Notes under the pieces: generated by a model | Databases searched by the model: none | The model's input: only the letters and a program-made list of their open reading frames with translations | Told to the model about the DNA's origin: nothing | Program-made: the position numbers and the translations under genes | Origin: an uncultured Flavobacteriaceae bacterium | GTDB lineage: Bacteria > Bacteroidota > Bacteroidia > Flavobacteriales > Flavobacteriaceae | Length of the DNA stretch: 64,000 nucleotides | NCBI GenBank assembly: GCA_947494715.1 | Contig: CANLWG010000016.1 | Location: forward strand, 62,001 to 126,000 | Direction of reading: 5' to 3' | Part shown: positions 26,160 to 37,700 of the stretch, piece after piece | How the letters are laid out: each line of letters begins with the position of its first letter | Numbering within the stretch: the stretch's first letter is position 1

Positions 26160-27107
26160 ATGAGAATATTGAAAAAAACATTGTACGTAAGTTTTGTTCT
26201 GCTATTGGTCCAAATTGGCGTTTATGCACAACAAGATCCCCAATACACGCAGTACATGTACAACATGAACGTAATCAATCCGGCCTATACCACCAACGAG
26301 CCGAGAATTTTGAATTTTGGTCTACTCTATCGCTCACAATGGAACGACGCCGTGGGTGCCCCAAAGACCCTGACTTTTTTCTCGCATATACCAATGAGTG
26401 AAAAGATAGAGATTGGGCTGTCCTTTATTTCAGATGATATTGGTGATGGTGCCCTTAAGGAAAATAATATTTATGCCGACTTTGCCTATATCCTAAAATT
26501 GAATGAAAAAAGTGATCTTTCTCTTGGGATAAAAGGTGGAATCACCACTTTTGAAACGAATTTCGATGGATTTATGCTTCCGGAATTCCAGGATGACCCA
26601 GCCTTTAACGAGAATTTAAACAATACTTTCCCGAATGTAGGAATAGGTGCATTTTACCATCGAGGGAATTTCTATGCCGGACTTTCCATACCAAATCTAT
26701 TGACCTCGACCCATATTGAAAACAAAGATGGCATTAACCGTATCGGTTCTGAAGAGATACATACTTTCTTAACCTCTGGCTATGTATATGAACTAAATCC
26801 CGACCTTAAGATCAAACCTTCCATAATGGCAAAAATGGTAAAGGGTTCGCCTCTGACCATGGATGTTTCCTTGAACGTACTGCTCAACAATCGTTTTGAG
26901 GGAGGTTTGTCCTACCGTCTGGAAGATTCGGTAAGCGCCATGTTCAATCTATCTGTTCTGCCAGCCTTGCGTATTGGGTATGCCTATGACTATACACTAT
27001 CCAACTTGAGCGATTTTAGTTCCGGGTCACACGAAATTTTTGTTCTTTTTGATCTAGATCTTTTGGGTATGGGAAAAGGATATGACAAATCTCCCCGATT
27101 CTACTAA
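26160..27107 (+). CDS. PorP/SprF family type IX secretion membrane protein
   Basis: The ATG at 26160 gives 315 aa with a signal peptide (MRILKKTLYVSFVLLLVQIGVYAQ). Frames reading further upstream overlap the cargo gene and lack sense. The mature start QQDPQYTQYMYNMNVINPAYT is the PorP/SprF signature, and the rest is a 14-strand-like outer-membrane barrel ending SGSHEIFVLFDLDLL. Family members hold or help export type B cargo, as SprF does for SprB. It sits directly between its likely cargo gene and an OmpA-domain gene whose ATG follows 2 bases after the stop, so the three are one unit. Confidence 0.93.
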   Translation: MRILKKTLYVSFVLLLVQIGVYAQQDPQYTQYMYNMNVINPAYTTNEPRILNFGLLYRSQWNDAVGAPKTLTFFSHIPMSEKIEIGLSFISDDIGDGALKENNIYADFAYILKLNEKSDLSLGIKGGITTFETNFDGFMLPEFQDDPAFNENLNNTFPNVGIGAFYHRGNFYAGLSIPNLLTSTHIENKDGINRIGSEEIHTFLTSGYVYELNPDLKIKPSIMAKMVKGSPLTMDVSLNVLLNNRFEGGLSYRLEDSVSAMFNLSVLPALRIGYAYDYTLSNLSDFSSGSHEIFVLFDLDLLGMGKGYDKSPRFY

Positions 27108-27109
27108 TT

Positions 27110-29254
27110 ATGAGAAAGCTACTATTCATACTTCTTGCGGTAAATTCATTGACCCCCATTTTGGGCCAACAGGAGCTGAAGCGCGCGGATACCTATTTTG
27201 AAAGGGCATTCTATAGCGACGCGATTCCTTTGTACGAAGAATTGCTACCGCGTCACAAGAGTTCAAAGCTCATCAAGAACTTAGCGGACAGCCATTACAA
27301 AACCTATAACATGAAAGCTGCCGCACGATGGTATGCTTATTTGATATCCAATCATGGGGAAAATATAGATGAGAGCTATCATTTTAAGTTAAACCAGTCT
27401 TTGAAGGCTATTGGTGACTACGAACAGGCGAATACAATTTTGTTGGATTTCTATTCCCAAAGGAACCAAATGGATAAAGTAGATCAACTAAAAAGGGAAT
27501 TTGTATATCTGGAAAACGTAAGTGCCATCGGCGAGCGTTTCGATATTAAAAATCTCAACATCAATACAGCTACCTCTGAGTTTGGTGCCGTACTTGTAGA
27601 TTCAAACTTGGTGTACACTGCCTCTAGAAAAAAATCCGGCGCCATTCCAAAACTGTACCGATGGAATAACCAAAATTATTTGGACATCTACTCACATCCC
27701 CTACACAAATTAGCCTTAGGAGATAGTTTGAGCGTTCCATTATCCAATACGATCAATACCAAGATGCACGAAGGTACTTTTGCCATAACCAAGGATCGAA
27801 AAACAATCTATTTTACGCGAAACAGTAAAAAGAAGACCGATACAAAAAAAATTACGCATCTTAAGATATGCAAAGCAGAATGGGTAGATGGCGCATGGAA
27901 AAATAGTATCGAACTTCCTTTTAATGACGATGTGTTTTCCACAGAACATCCTGCATTAAATGAGGATGAAACAAAACTGTATTTTGCATCGGACCGAGAG
28001 GGTGGGGTGGGCTCTTTTGATCTTTATTCCGTTGATATACAATCAGATGGGTCCTATGGGAGCCCCATTAATCTTGGAAAAGATATCAATACAGGCAAAA
28101 AGGAACAATTTCCTTTTTTAGACCAAGAAGGCAATCTATATTTCTCTTCCAACGGACACCCTGGTTATGGTTTATTGGATGTTTTTATCTCTAAAAATGA
28201 AAACGGAATTTATCAAAAACCGGATAATTTAGGTTTGCCCGTCAATAGTGGTTATGACGATTTTTCCCTAACACTGGATCCCAATGAAAAACAAGGTTTC
28301 TTTTCCTCTAACCGACCTGGAGGGCAAGGTAGTGACGACATTTATTCCTTCAAGGAAAACAAACCACTTGTCATTGAGGACTGTCAACAATTTATAGCAG
28401 GAACCCTTACGGATAAAACCACCAAACTGCCCATTTCCAAAGGAAGAGTAAGCTTATTGGACATCGAAGGAAAAGTGATAAAAACAATTATAATGGGTCA
28501 GGATGCTTCTTATAAATTTTTGGTAGAATGTGCGACAGAATACAAAATCGAGGCCAAAAAAGAAGGTTACGAAGATAATTTCAAAGTCGTCCTGACCAAT
28601 AAGGAAAGAAACGCCATCAAAGATGGTTCCCTTACCTTATTTTCAAGAGAGGAGCGAGAAAAGCAAAAAGCATTGGCTCTCCAAAAAAAGCGGGAAGAAG
28701 CAGAAAAAATGGCCCTTGCCGAGGCTGAAAGAAAACGTAAAGAGGAGAGAATAGCCGAGGAACAACGCCTCCAAATGGAAAAAGAAAAAGAGGAAAAGAA
28801 AAAAATCGCTGAGAAGAGAGCGGAAAAAGAACATCTACAAAAAATTGAAAAAGTCATTCAACAAGAGGAAGACATTGTTAAAAAAGATGGGCGGACCATT
28901 ATCAAAACCGAGGAAATCCATTTTGATTATAGTATGTGGTACCTCAGAAGGGAATCTCGCAAACGTTTGGGCAAGGTTATCGAAATCATGAAATCCAATC
29001 CAGGTATTGTTCTTGAAATCGGTACCCACACAGATATTCGAGGCAATAGCGAATATAACAGAAAGCTCTCTCAAAAGCGGGCAGACTCGGCAAAAGAGTT
29101 TCTTGTTGAAAACGGCATCGCAGAAAACAGGGTCATTGCCAAAGGCTACGGTGAATCTCGACCCATTGTAAAATGCGAGACCGTGGAAAGCTGTACGGAG
29201 GAAGATCATGAGTGGAACAGACGCTGTGAGCTGGTTATCGTTAAATGGGAGTAA
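27110..29254 (+). CDS. OmpA family protein with TPR and beta-propeller parts
   Basis: A 714-aa protein with a signal peptide (ending ILGQQ, about residue 21), TPR-like helices (about 25-130), a PD40-type beta-propeller (LNEDETKLYFASDREGGVGSFDLYSVD, FFSSNRPGGQGSDDIYSFK, about 170-420), a carboxypeptidase-regulatory beta domain (about 430-500), a charged Lys/Glu coiled coil (about 515-585) and a C-terminal OmpA peptidoglycan-binding domain (THTDIRGNSEYNRKLSQKRA). This layout is like PorE, which tethers type IX components to the cell wall. Its place after cargo and PorP/SprF genes supports anchoring of that surface complex; the exact role is inferred. A strong terminator follows. Confidence 0.9.
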   Translation: MRKLLFILLAVNSLTPILGQQELKRADTYFERAFYSDAIPLYEELLPRHKSSKLIKNLADSHYKTYNMKAAARWYAYLISNHGENIDESYHFKLNQSLKAIGDYEQANTILLDFYSQRNQMDKVDQLKREFVYLENVSAIGERFDIKNLNINTATSEFGAVLVDSNLVYTASRKKSGAIPKLYRWNNQNYLDIYSHPLHKLALGDSLSVPLSNTINTKMHEGTFAITKDRKTIYFTRNSKKKTDTKKITHLKICKAEWVDGAWKNSIELPFNDDVFSTEHPALNEDETKLYFASDREGGVGSFDLYSVDIQSDGSYGSPINLGKDINTGKKEQFPFLDQEGNLYFSSNGHPGYGLLDVFISKNENGIYQKPDNLGLPVNSGYDDFSLTLDPNEKQGFFSSNRPGGQGSDDIYSFKENKPLVIEDCQQFIAGTLTDKTTKLPISKGRVSLLDIEGKVIKTIIMGQDASYKFLVECATEYKIEAKKEGYEDNFKVVLTNKERNAIKDGSLTLFSREEREKQKALALQKKREEAEKMALAEAERKRKEERIAEEQRLQMEKEKEEKKKIAEKRAEKEHLQKIEKVIQQEEDIVKKDGRTIIKTEEIHFDYSMWYLRRESRKRLGKVIEIMKSNPGIVLEIGTHTDIRGNSEYNRKLSQKRADSAKEFLVENGIAENRVIAKGYGESRPIVKCETVESCTEEDHEWNRRCELVIVKWE

Positions 29255-29353
29255 GAGGAGGAAACTACTCCTGCGGATAGAGGGCATCGGGTAAAACCTC
29301 CGCGCCCAGTAGTGGAGACGAAAAAGACATTATAAAATCGAGATAAATAGTTT

Positions 29354-29390
29354 AAACCCCGAAAGGTTTTGAAAACCTTTCGGGGTTTTC
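29354..29390 (+). terminator. Terminator of the cargo-PorP-OmpA operon
   Basis: AAACCCCGAAAGGTT (29354-29368) pairs with AACCTTTCGGGGTTT (29374-29388) around a 5-base loop, giving a 15-bp stem with a TTTT tail. It lies 100 bases after the OmpA-family stop and leads into the cupin gene's upstream region. Confidence 0.85.
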
Positions 29391-29436
29391 CTTTGTGAAT
29401 GGATTCTTTTTATATTCGTTAGATAGAATTCATCAT

Positions 29437-29748
29437 ATGAACCTTGCCAATATCCCTTCCAAAGAAATCATGCCCGGCTATCATGGCAAACTTGTCCATA
29501 CCCAGAATATGAGCATCGCTTTTTGGGAGGTAGAAAAGGGTGCCAAAGTTCCTTTACATTCCCATGGGAACGAACAGGTAATGCAGGTTCTGGAAGGAAA
29601 GTTCGAGTTTACTTTGGATGGAATTACCAAAATCTATGAGAAAGATGATATGGTGGTAATTCCACCGCATACGCCCCATAAAGGAAAGGCGTTGACATCC
29701 TGTAAGTTAATGGATGTTTTTAGCCCGGTACGGGAGGAATACAGATAA
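29437..29748 (+). CDS. Small cupin-domain protein
   Basis: A single cupin domain of 103 aa. The ATG at 29437 (MNLANIPSKEIMPGYHGK) is preferred to the longer frame from 29395. Metal-binding positions are visible in cupin motif 1 (PLHSHGNEQVMQVLEGKFEF: two His and a Glu/Gln) and motif 2 (VVIPPHTPHKGKA). Such proteins bind a metal and may be sensors, isomerases or dioxygenase-like, so no reaction can be assigned. It lies 56 bases upstream of the SDR gene on the same strand and is probably co-transcribed with it, which hints at a shared small-molecule substrate. Confidence 0.85.
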   Translation: MNLANIPSKEIMPGYHGKLVHTQNMSIAFWEVEKGAKVPLHSHGNEQVMQVLEGKFEFTLDGITKIYEKDDMVVIPPHTPHKGKALTSCKLMDVFSPVREEYR

Positions 29749-29804
29749 TGGGATAGTATGCCCTTTGAAAACAAGAGGGCGATTTACTTAACTAAAAAAC
29801 AGAC

Positions 29805-30590
29805 ATGGACATAGATTTACAAGGGAAAAAGGCCTTGGTCGGTGGAAGTAGCGGCGGTATCGGAAGAGCAATCGCTCTTCAATTGGCAGAAAGCGGTGCA
29901 AGTGTAACCTTGATGTCCCGTAGCGAGGAAAAACTAAAGGGAATTGTTTCGGATTTGCCTGCCACCCAAGGGCAATCACATCAATATTTGGTTGTGGATT
30001 TCAATGATTTTGACGTCTACAAAAAGACCATTTCCAACTATTTTGAGAACAATTCCGTGGATATTTTGGTCAACAATACCCAAGGTCCGGCCGCCGGCAA
30101 TACATTGGAAAAGAAAGTACCCGATTATCAGGAAGCCTTCGACCTACTGTTCAAAACCGTTGTGTTTACTACTGAATTGGCCTTAAAACAAATGCAGCAA
30201 AAGCATTGGGGACGTATTATTAATGTGGCCTCCGTGTCCGTCAGGGAACCCCTTTCTTATTTGGCCCTCTCAAATACGATCAGGGCGGCAGTGGTTACCT
30301 GGGCCAAAAGCTTGGCAACGGATGTTGGTGCTTCCCGTATTACGGTGAACAGTGTCCTTACCGGGTATTTTGATACGGACCGCATCGCCCAACTAAATGC
30401 AAAAAAAGCAGAACAATTAGGGATTTCCGTGGCCGAAGTACGTTCGGAAATGGAATCCCGAGTTCCTTTAAAACGAATTGGAGAACCTGAGGAATATGGG
30501 TACTTGGTCGCTTTTTTGGCTTCGGATAAGGCGGCGTATATTACAGGCACTTCCATCCCTATCGATGGAGGCCTGCTGAAAAGTCTATAG
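29805..30590 (+). CDS. SDR-family protein lacking the Tyr-Lys catalytic pair
   Basis: A 261-aa short-chain dehydrogenase/reductase fold. Cofactor motifs are present: GGSSGGIG (residues 13-20), DF for the adenine-ring Asp (about 65) and NNTQGP (90-95). The catalytic Ser appears as S143 in INVAS. Where YxxxK should be, the sequence is S156-N-T-I-R160, so both Tyr and Lys are replaced. The C-terminal GTSIPIDGG motif is intact. A subgroup of ketoacyl-reductase-like SDRs with this replacement is known, so this is a family trait rather than a mutation. It may bind NAD(P) without classical catalysis. Its stop overlaps the converging TPR gene by 6 bases. Confidence 0.88.
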   Translation: MDIDLQGKKALVGGSSGGIGRAIALQLAESGASVTLMSRSEEKLKGIVSDLPATQGQSHQYLVVDFNDFDVYKKTISNYFENNSVDILVNNTQGPAAGNTLEKKVPDYQEAFDLLFKTVVFTTELALKQMQQKHWGRIINVASVSVREPLSYLALSNTIRAAVVTWAKSLATDVGASRITVNSVLTGYFDTDRIAQLNAKKAEQLGISVAEVRSEMESRVPLKRIGEPEEYGYLVAFLASDKAAYITGTSIPIDGGLLKSL

Positions 30591-31475
30591 CCCCAACTTG
30601 CCCATAGCATCAATGCTTTTTTGCTCTTCCAAGGCGGGTTTCAATGTGCTATCTATACGTAATGCTTTGGCAATCCATTTTTGGGCATTAGGTTTATCTT
30701 CCTTTTTTCTATATAATTTTGCCATTCTAAAATAGGCCCATTTTAAGGGGACACCGTCCAAAGGTGTGTAGTTTTTGATATATTGCCCCATATGGTATAG
30801 ACCTTCTTCCAGTTTAAGACCATATTCCCCACAAATCTTTCCTATTTGATAGTGCAACTGGTTTCGCTTTATATTCCCCAAATCGTCCAAAAGTCTTAAG
30901 GTATATAAATAATTATGCTTTGCTTTTTCAGGGTCTTCATTGTACTCATGTACGTATCCTATGGCCAAATAGCCATCGATTGCGGATAAGGATTTTAACT
31001 TTTCGGCATAGCCAAAAGCCTTGGAAGTACTACCCCCTATAATACCCGGTAAAGTTACATAAAGATCCACCAAAGCCCAATGCACCTCGATCGATTTTGG
31101 ATCCAGGGTAGCGGCCTTTTTAAAATTTCCCTTAATTTTTCCCACTAGGGTCAATGCAATAAGTTTATTGCTGTCCTGGGCTTTTTTGGCTAAAACGCCC
31201 CCATACCTAAAGGCATAATTGGCAATTTGGGGATAGGCTTCCGTTAGTTCTTTGTAAATGGCAATGGCATCGTCCCATTTACCCTGATAGCCATAAACCT
31301 CCCCCAATTTATCCTTTATGTTCCTATCCGAAGTAACGCGAAGTTGTCTTAAAAGTTCAGCCTCGGCTTGGGCATACTCCTTTTCATTGATAAGTTGATC
31401 TACATCGGCCTCTGTGTTTTGTGCCAGGCATACAAACGATTGTACATAAACCAATAGGACGAGAAAGTGTTTCAT
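30585..31475 (-). CDS. Exported TPR-repeat protein
   Basis: The ATG at 31473-31475 gives 296 aa with a signal peptide (MKHFLVLLVYVQSFVCLAQ). The longer frame from 31517 lacks one. The rest is a series of TPR-like helix pairs: NEKEYAQAEAELLRQLRV, YGYQGKWDDAIAIYKELTE, LDPKSIEVHWALVDLY, NYLYTLRLLDD and KLYRKKEDKPNAQKWIAKAL. The family is widespread in Bacteroidota without a defined role. It is probably a periplasmic scaffold. Its 3' end overlaps the SDR gene tail to tail by 6 bases. It is divergent from the alpha-2-macroglobulin gene, with 230 bases between the two starts, a space in which I see no gene and no full promoter match. Confidence 0.85.
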   Translation of the reverse strand: MKHFLVLLVYVQSFVCLAQNTEADVDQLINEKEYAQAEAELLRQLRVTSDRNIKDKLGEVYGYQGKWDDAIAIYKELTEAYPQIANYAFRYGGVLAKKAQDSNKLIALTLVGKIKGNFKKAATLDPKSIEVHWALVDLYVTLPGIIGGSTSKAFGYAEKLKSLSAIDGYLAIGYVHEYNEDPEKAKHNYLYTLRLLDDLGNIKRNQLHYQIGKICGEYGLKLEEGLYHMGQYIKNYTPLDGVPLKWAYFRMAKLYRKKEDKPNAQKWIAKALRIDSTLKPALEEQKSIDAMGKLGL

Positions 31476-31705
31476 GGGAAACCGAAACTTTGGTGATTTG
31501 TCGCTAGTTCTTCCCATCCCTTAATTTTTTGATGTTGTTTTCAAACTCCAAAGTAGTTATCCAAACTCATTCAAAAGATCTATTCCCTCATTTAAACTTT
31601 CTTATGGCACAAGTTTTGTTCACTTTTGTTGCTTAATTTTATCTTACGTGGTCCCAAGTCCCTTGTAAACATGTTAACCGCGCGATGAGGCAGAATAAAT
31701 TTAAA

Positions 31706-34700
31706 ATGAGATACCTAGTTATACTATTTACTATACTTCTTTTTTCAATGGCAAATGCACAAAAGGAAGGTACATACCCATCGCTTTGGAAGCAAGTGGA
31801 AAAACTGGAAAATGAGGGACTTACAAAATCGGCCTTGAAGATAGTACAATCCATCTCCGAAAAGGCAAAGGAAGAAGGGAGTTCACCTCAAATAGTCAAG
31901 GCATTGCTGTATACCTCCAAATACGCCCTGACACTGGAAGAAGATGCCCAATTGAAGATTGTAAGCGATTTTAAATCCGAAATCCAGAAGGCGGAATTCC
32001 CTACCAAAAATGTACTGGAAAGTTACTTGGGGAATCTGTATTGGCAGTATTTTCAACAGAACCGTTATCAATTTTATAATCGTACCAAAACGGAGACCAA
32101 AGTAGACAGTATCGACTTCCGTACTTGGGACTTGACCACCCTTTTTGAAGAAATCAATCTACATTTTGCAGCTTCGTTGGAGAATTCATCAAAACTACAA
32201 ACCATTGATGTGGATGAATTCCAAGAAATCCTGACCAAGCAGAAAGGCTCTGAAATCTATCATCCAACACTATTCGACCTATTGGCCCATATTGCCTTGC
32301 AGTTCTATAAGACCAGTGAAAATACCATTACACGGCCAGCGGACAAATTTGAAATGGACGACCCGAAGTTACTTTGCGAGGCCTATCAGTTTACACAGCA
32401 ATCCATCGATTTTACCGACAAGACTTCCCTACAGTCCAAAGCTTTGCAGATCTATCAAGAACTCGTGGAGTTTCATTTCCCGGATGTACGGTTGGAGGCC
32501 TTGGTAGATGTGGATATCGAACGATTACGATTTATTCATCAAAATGCGCTTTTCCCGAACAAGGATGCAGCCTATCTTGACGTTCTCCAAAACTCCGCTG
32601 AAAACCTAAGCCACCATGAAGTATCCGGTTTGTATCGATATGAAATCGCTCAATTGTATCATCAATGGGGAAATTCGTATCAACCCAAGACCAAAGAGGA
32701 ACATCGCTGGAAGCTAAAAGAAGCTCTGACGCTATGCGAATCGGTTATCGCTCAATTTCCCGAAAGCAAGGGCGCCGAAAAGTGCAAGGCCTTACAGTCG
32801 GAAATTCTTTCCAAAAGCCTACAATTAACTATAGAACAACATATTCCCATTGATTCCCCCTCCCGAATATTGGTCAACTACAAAAACCTTGGCGGACTTC
32901 AGCTTGTGGCCTATAAGGCATCAAACAACGACATCAAGAAATTGAACAAGCTGTACCCGGAATCCAAACAACTGGACTTTATCAAAAAACTATCCGCCAC
33001 CAAGCAATGGGAAGCTCCATTGAAAAATGAAAACGATTTCCAACGGCACGGTATTGAAATTTTGATGCCCAAATTGAGCAATGGACAATACATCATTTTG
33101 GCCGTTCCAAAAGAAGGTATCAATGCAACCTTCGCATACTCCAAGGTTCAGGTGACGAATTTGGCCTTGGTAGAGACCCAAACCCTGGAACACCATCAAT
33201 TTCAGCTCATCGATAGGAATAATGGGAAACCCCTGGAAAATGCTACGTTGCAATTGACCTATCAAGAGAACTATGATCGTAAGTTTCTAACCAAAACATT
33301 TACGACCAATGATAAGGGGTCTGTACGGATTCCACTCGGCTCTAAGCGATGGACCTCCATAGGTATAAAGGTCATCTACAAAGAAGATACGGCCTATTTT
33401 GGGGAGTACTATATTGACTCAAGACCAAATTCCAGAACCCTCCGTTCAATCGATAATTCTGCATTTCTGTTTACTGATAGAAGTATCTATAGGCCAGGAC
33501 AAATACTTTATTTTAAAGGGGTAGCGGTTTCTAGGGAGAACGAAGTGTCCAAAATCCTATCCAATATTCCGATAACGGTAAACTTAAAGGACGTAAATTA
33601 CCAAGAAATAGCTAAATTGGATGTAACGACCAATGAATTTGGTTCCTTTTCAGGAAAATTCATACTACCTGCTAACGGACTTACCGGAAGTTTTTCGTTG
33701 GGGGTAAATTCAAAATCCATTAAAATCAATGGAACTGCAGACTTTTCCGTGGAGGAGTATAAGCGACCTAAATTTCAAACCTCCTTTGAACCGGTAAGGG
33801 AAACCTATAAGGTTAACGATAGTATTGCCCTGAAGGGTACGGCAACTGCATACGCGGGTAGTGCCATTACCGATGGCCAAGTGGCCTATACCGTACGTAG
33901 GGTCGTTTACTTTCCGAGGTGGTATTATTGGAGCAGACCCTATTTTAATGTATCCCCCCAGGAAATAGCCCACGGCAATACGGTTACCGATGCTTCGGGG
34001 AACTATACCATCCATTTCAAGGCAATCCCGGATAATAGCATTGGGAAAGAACATCTCCCAACTTTCAGTTATGAAATTACCGCAGACGTAACCGATATTA
34101 ATGGCGAAACGCACACGGCCACTAGTATTGTCCGTGTAGGTTACCATAGCCTTAATGCTGAAGTTAGGATTTCGGATAGACTAAACAAAAATGTAAAAAA
34201 TCATGAAGTTGAAATAGCGACCACCAATTTAAACGGTCAAGCTGTAGGTGCCAAGGGTACTCTTAAAGTGTACAAGCTACAACCCCCTAAATATGTTCTG
34301 CGCAATCGGCCTTGGGCCGCACCCGATTACCAAAATTGGGACAAAAGCAGTTTTAAGAAACTTTTCCCGCATGATGCCTATACCGATGAGCATGATTTCA
34401 CCACTAGGGCAAAAGGGAAATTGGTATGGGAGTCCAGTTTTGATACGGAAAAATCTACTGAAATTCTCTTGGACACTTCCAAAAAATGGGAATCGGGGAA
34501 ATATATTCTGGAACTCCGGACCCAGGACAAATTCGGACAAGAGGTAAAGGCCAAAGCCATTACTACACTCTTTAGCGAAAAGGACGCCATTTTGGCCGAC
34601 AACCAATTGTTCGATATAAAACTTGACAAATCCGAGTATCGCGTTGGTGATCGAGTAAAAGTCACCTTGACCTCAGCGGCCAAAAATCTTTGGGTAAACG

Positions 34701-37700
34701 TAACGGTGGAAAAAGATCAAAAAATCGTAGATACCAGAATTATCCGATTAAATAAAAATACGGAAAGTTTTATCCTTCCAATAACGGAACCTGATTTGGG
34801 TGGCTTTGCTATCAATTACAGTTTTTCGGCATTCAATGCCTTTACCTCCGGCTCCTTGATGATTCCTGTACCCTATCCTAAAACCGATCTGGAAATCGAA
34901 ACGGTGACGTTTCGCGATAAGCTCAAGCCAAATACAGCTGAAACCTGGACTTTCAAGATAAACGGCCCAAAGGGCGATAAGGTAGCTGCAGAATTGTTGG
35001 CCAGCATGTACGATGCTTCTTTGGATGCTTTTCGAGGACATTCTTGGAATGCCAGTTTCGATTATCGACCTACTTACTATTCCAATATCTATAGTAATGC
35101 CTACCGAAGTTTTGGAACGGAAGGTTTCCGAGTATACAATGACTTTTCCAGTGGATACAGCTACCAACCCCAGTATTATGATACTTTTGACTGGTTTGGG
35201 TTTCATTTTGGGTATGGGTCAGGAATCCGTGGATATACCAGCGGTTTGGTCCGAAAATCCAATGCGCCTCCAGCGGCCATGGAAGTAATGGAAGAGAGTG
35301 CCGCTCTGGATGAAGTAGCTATAGTGGAAAATGATCTTGAAAGAAAAGTCGCTGGAATTGGCATAAAGGACAAAGCATCGGAAGAAAATCAAAATAAGCA
35401 AAAAGAACAGGATTTCGGTGCTATCGCCATTCGCAAAAACCTTAAGGAAACCGCATTTTTCTTTCCGCAATTGTATACCGACAAGGAAGGCAATGTTTCG
35501 TTTAGCTTTACTACCCCCGAGGCTTTGACCACATGGAAACTGCAGCTATTGGCCCATACCCAGAACTTGCAAAGTGCGTATACGTCCATGGAATCGGTAA
35601 CCCAAAAGGAGCTTATGGTTATTCCCAATGCTCCCCGTTTTTTACGCGAAGGCGATGAAATTACTATGAGCACCAAGATTGCCAATCTTACCGATAAAAA
35701 ACTTTCCGGCCACGCCAAATTACAATTGGTTGATGCCCTTACAGGTCAGGATATTACAAAAAAATTAGTGTTGAACTCCTCCTCTTCCGGAGAGATGTCC
35801 GCCCAAGTTGCAAAAAAGGGATTCTCTGTTGATTCGCTTGGCAATACCCAAATCTCATGGCAATTAAAGATTCCTGAAGGAATACAGGCTATACAGTACA
35901 TAATATTGGCCAAAGCAGGGGATTTTAGCGATGGGGAACAGAACGTACTTCCTGTATTGACCAACCGAATGTTGGTGACAGAGACTTTGCCCATGTGGGT
36001 AGGCGGCAACCAGACCAAAACATTTGTTTTGAAGAAGTTAAGGGAGAATACTTCTGCCACGCTGAGCAACCATAAGCTGACTTTGGAAATCACGTCCAAC
36101 CCCGCTTGGTACGCCGTACAGGCCCTACCCTATCTCATGGAGTATCCCCATGAGTGTAATGAGCAAATCTTTGCAAAATATTATGCCAATACCTTGGCCA
36201 GCCATATCGCCAATAGCAACCCAAGGATAAAGGAAGTATTTGATCAGTGGCGGAATTCCGATGCGCTAGTAAGCAATTTGGAAAAAAATCCCGAACTGAA
36301 ATCACTTTTGATCCAAGAAACCCCTTGGCTACGTGATGCCCAATCGGAGACGGAACAGAAAAAACGTATCGCCTTGTTATTCGACCTCCATACCATGCGG
36401 AACGAGCAGGCCAATTCCTTGAGCAAACTTCAACAGAACCAAATGTCTTCCGGTGCATGGGCATGGTTCAAGGGAGGGAGGGCCAACCGATACATCACAC
36501 AGCACATCATTACAGGATTAGGACATTTGAAACGTATGAAGGTTACGGATGTAGATGACAATGCTCAACAAATGCTTCGAAACGCCATTCGTTATCTCGA
36601 TACCGAATTTGTAAAGGAATATGAGCAGATGAAAAAGTATACGAAGAACCTAAAAGATGACCATTTAAGCCAAATGCAAATCCATTATCTCTACATGCGT
36701 AGTTTTTTCAAGGACGTCAAGACTTCTAAAAAGGTAGACGAAATTGTAACATACTATCAAGGACAAGCACAAAACTATTGGACAAAAAAGGGATTGTATT
36801 CCAAAGGGATGCTGGCCTTGGCCCTTTATCGTATGAATGATAGAACCACGGCCAACAAAATTTTGAGGTCCTTAAAAGAGAATAGTATCACCAATGAAGA
36901 ACGGGGCATGTACTGGAAGGAAAATACGGCCTCCTGGTACTGGTACCAAGCCCCGATCGAGACCCAAGCTTTGATGATAGAGGCGTTTTCGGAAATTCAG
37001 AATGATACAGAAATAGTGGACAACCTTAAGGTCTGGCTGCTAAAGAATAAACAGACTAATCAGTGGAAAACAACGAAGGCGACAACCGAGGCGGTCTATG
37101 CACTCCTTCTTCAAGGTAGTGATTGGCTGTCCGTTACCGAAACGGTAGATGTACTTGTCGGAAAGGAAAGGATGGAGCTCTCCCGATTAGAAAATGTAAA
37201 GTTGGAAGCAGGGACCGGGTATTACAAAACCTCTTGGAGTGGCAAGGAAATTGAATCTAAAATGGCCAATGTTACGCTCACGAAAAAGGGAGAGGGCATT
37301 GCTTGGGGAGGACTGTATTGGCAATATTTTGAGGATTTGGACAAAATTACCTCTGCGGAAACCCCTTTACAACTAAAAAAGAAACTCTTCATTAAAAAGA
37401 ATACGGATACAGGCGAAGAAATTTCAGCGATAACCCAAACCACTGATTTGAAAGTGGGCGATCTGGTACGGGTGCGTATAGAACTTAAGGCAGATAGGGA
37501 TATGGAATTTATACATATGAAGGATATGCGAGCGGCAGGCTTTGAGCCTACGAATGTGCTTTCCAGCTACAAATGGCAGGACGGACTAGGCTACTATGAA
37601 AGCACTAAGGATGCCAGTACCAATTTCTTCTTTGACTATTTACCAAAAGGTGTTTATGTCTTTGAGTACGACCTTCGAGTTAACAATGCAGGGGATTTTA

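Noticed and set aside
28835-29287. 150-aa minus-strand frame under the OmpA domain
   Set aside because: The plus strand encodes a clear OmpA domain; the reverse frame has shadow-like composition.
31476-31705. Promoter boxes between the TPR and macroglobulin genes
   Set aside because: Several TTTG and TACTTTG-like strings occur, but none has the right spacing or full box on either strand.
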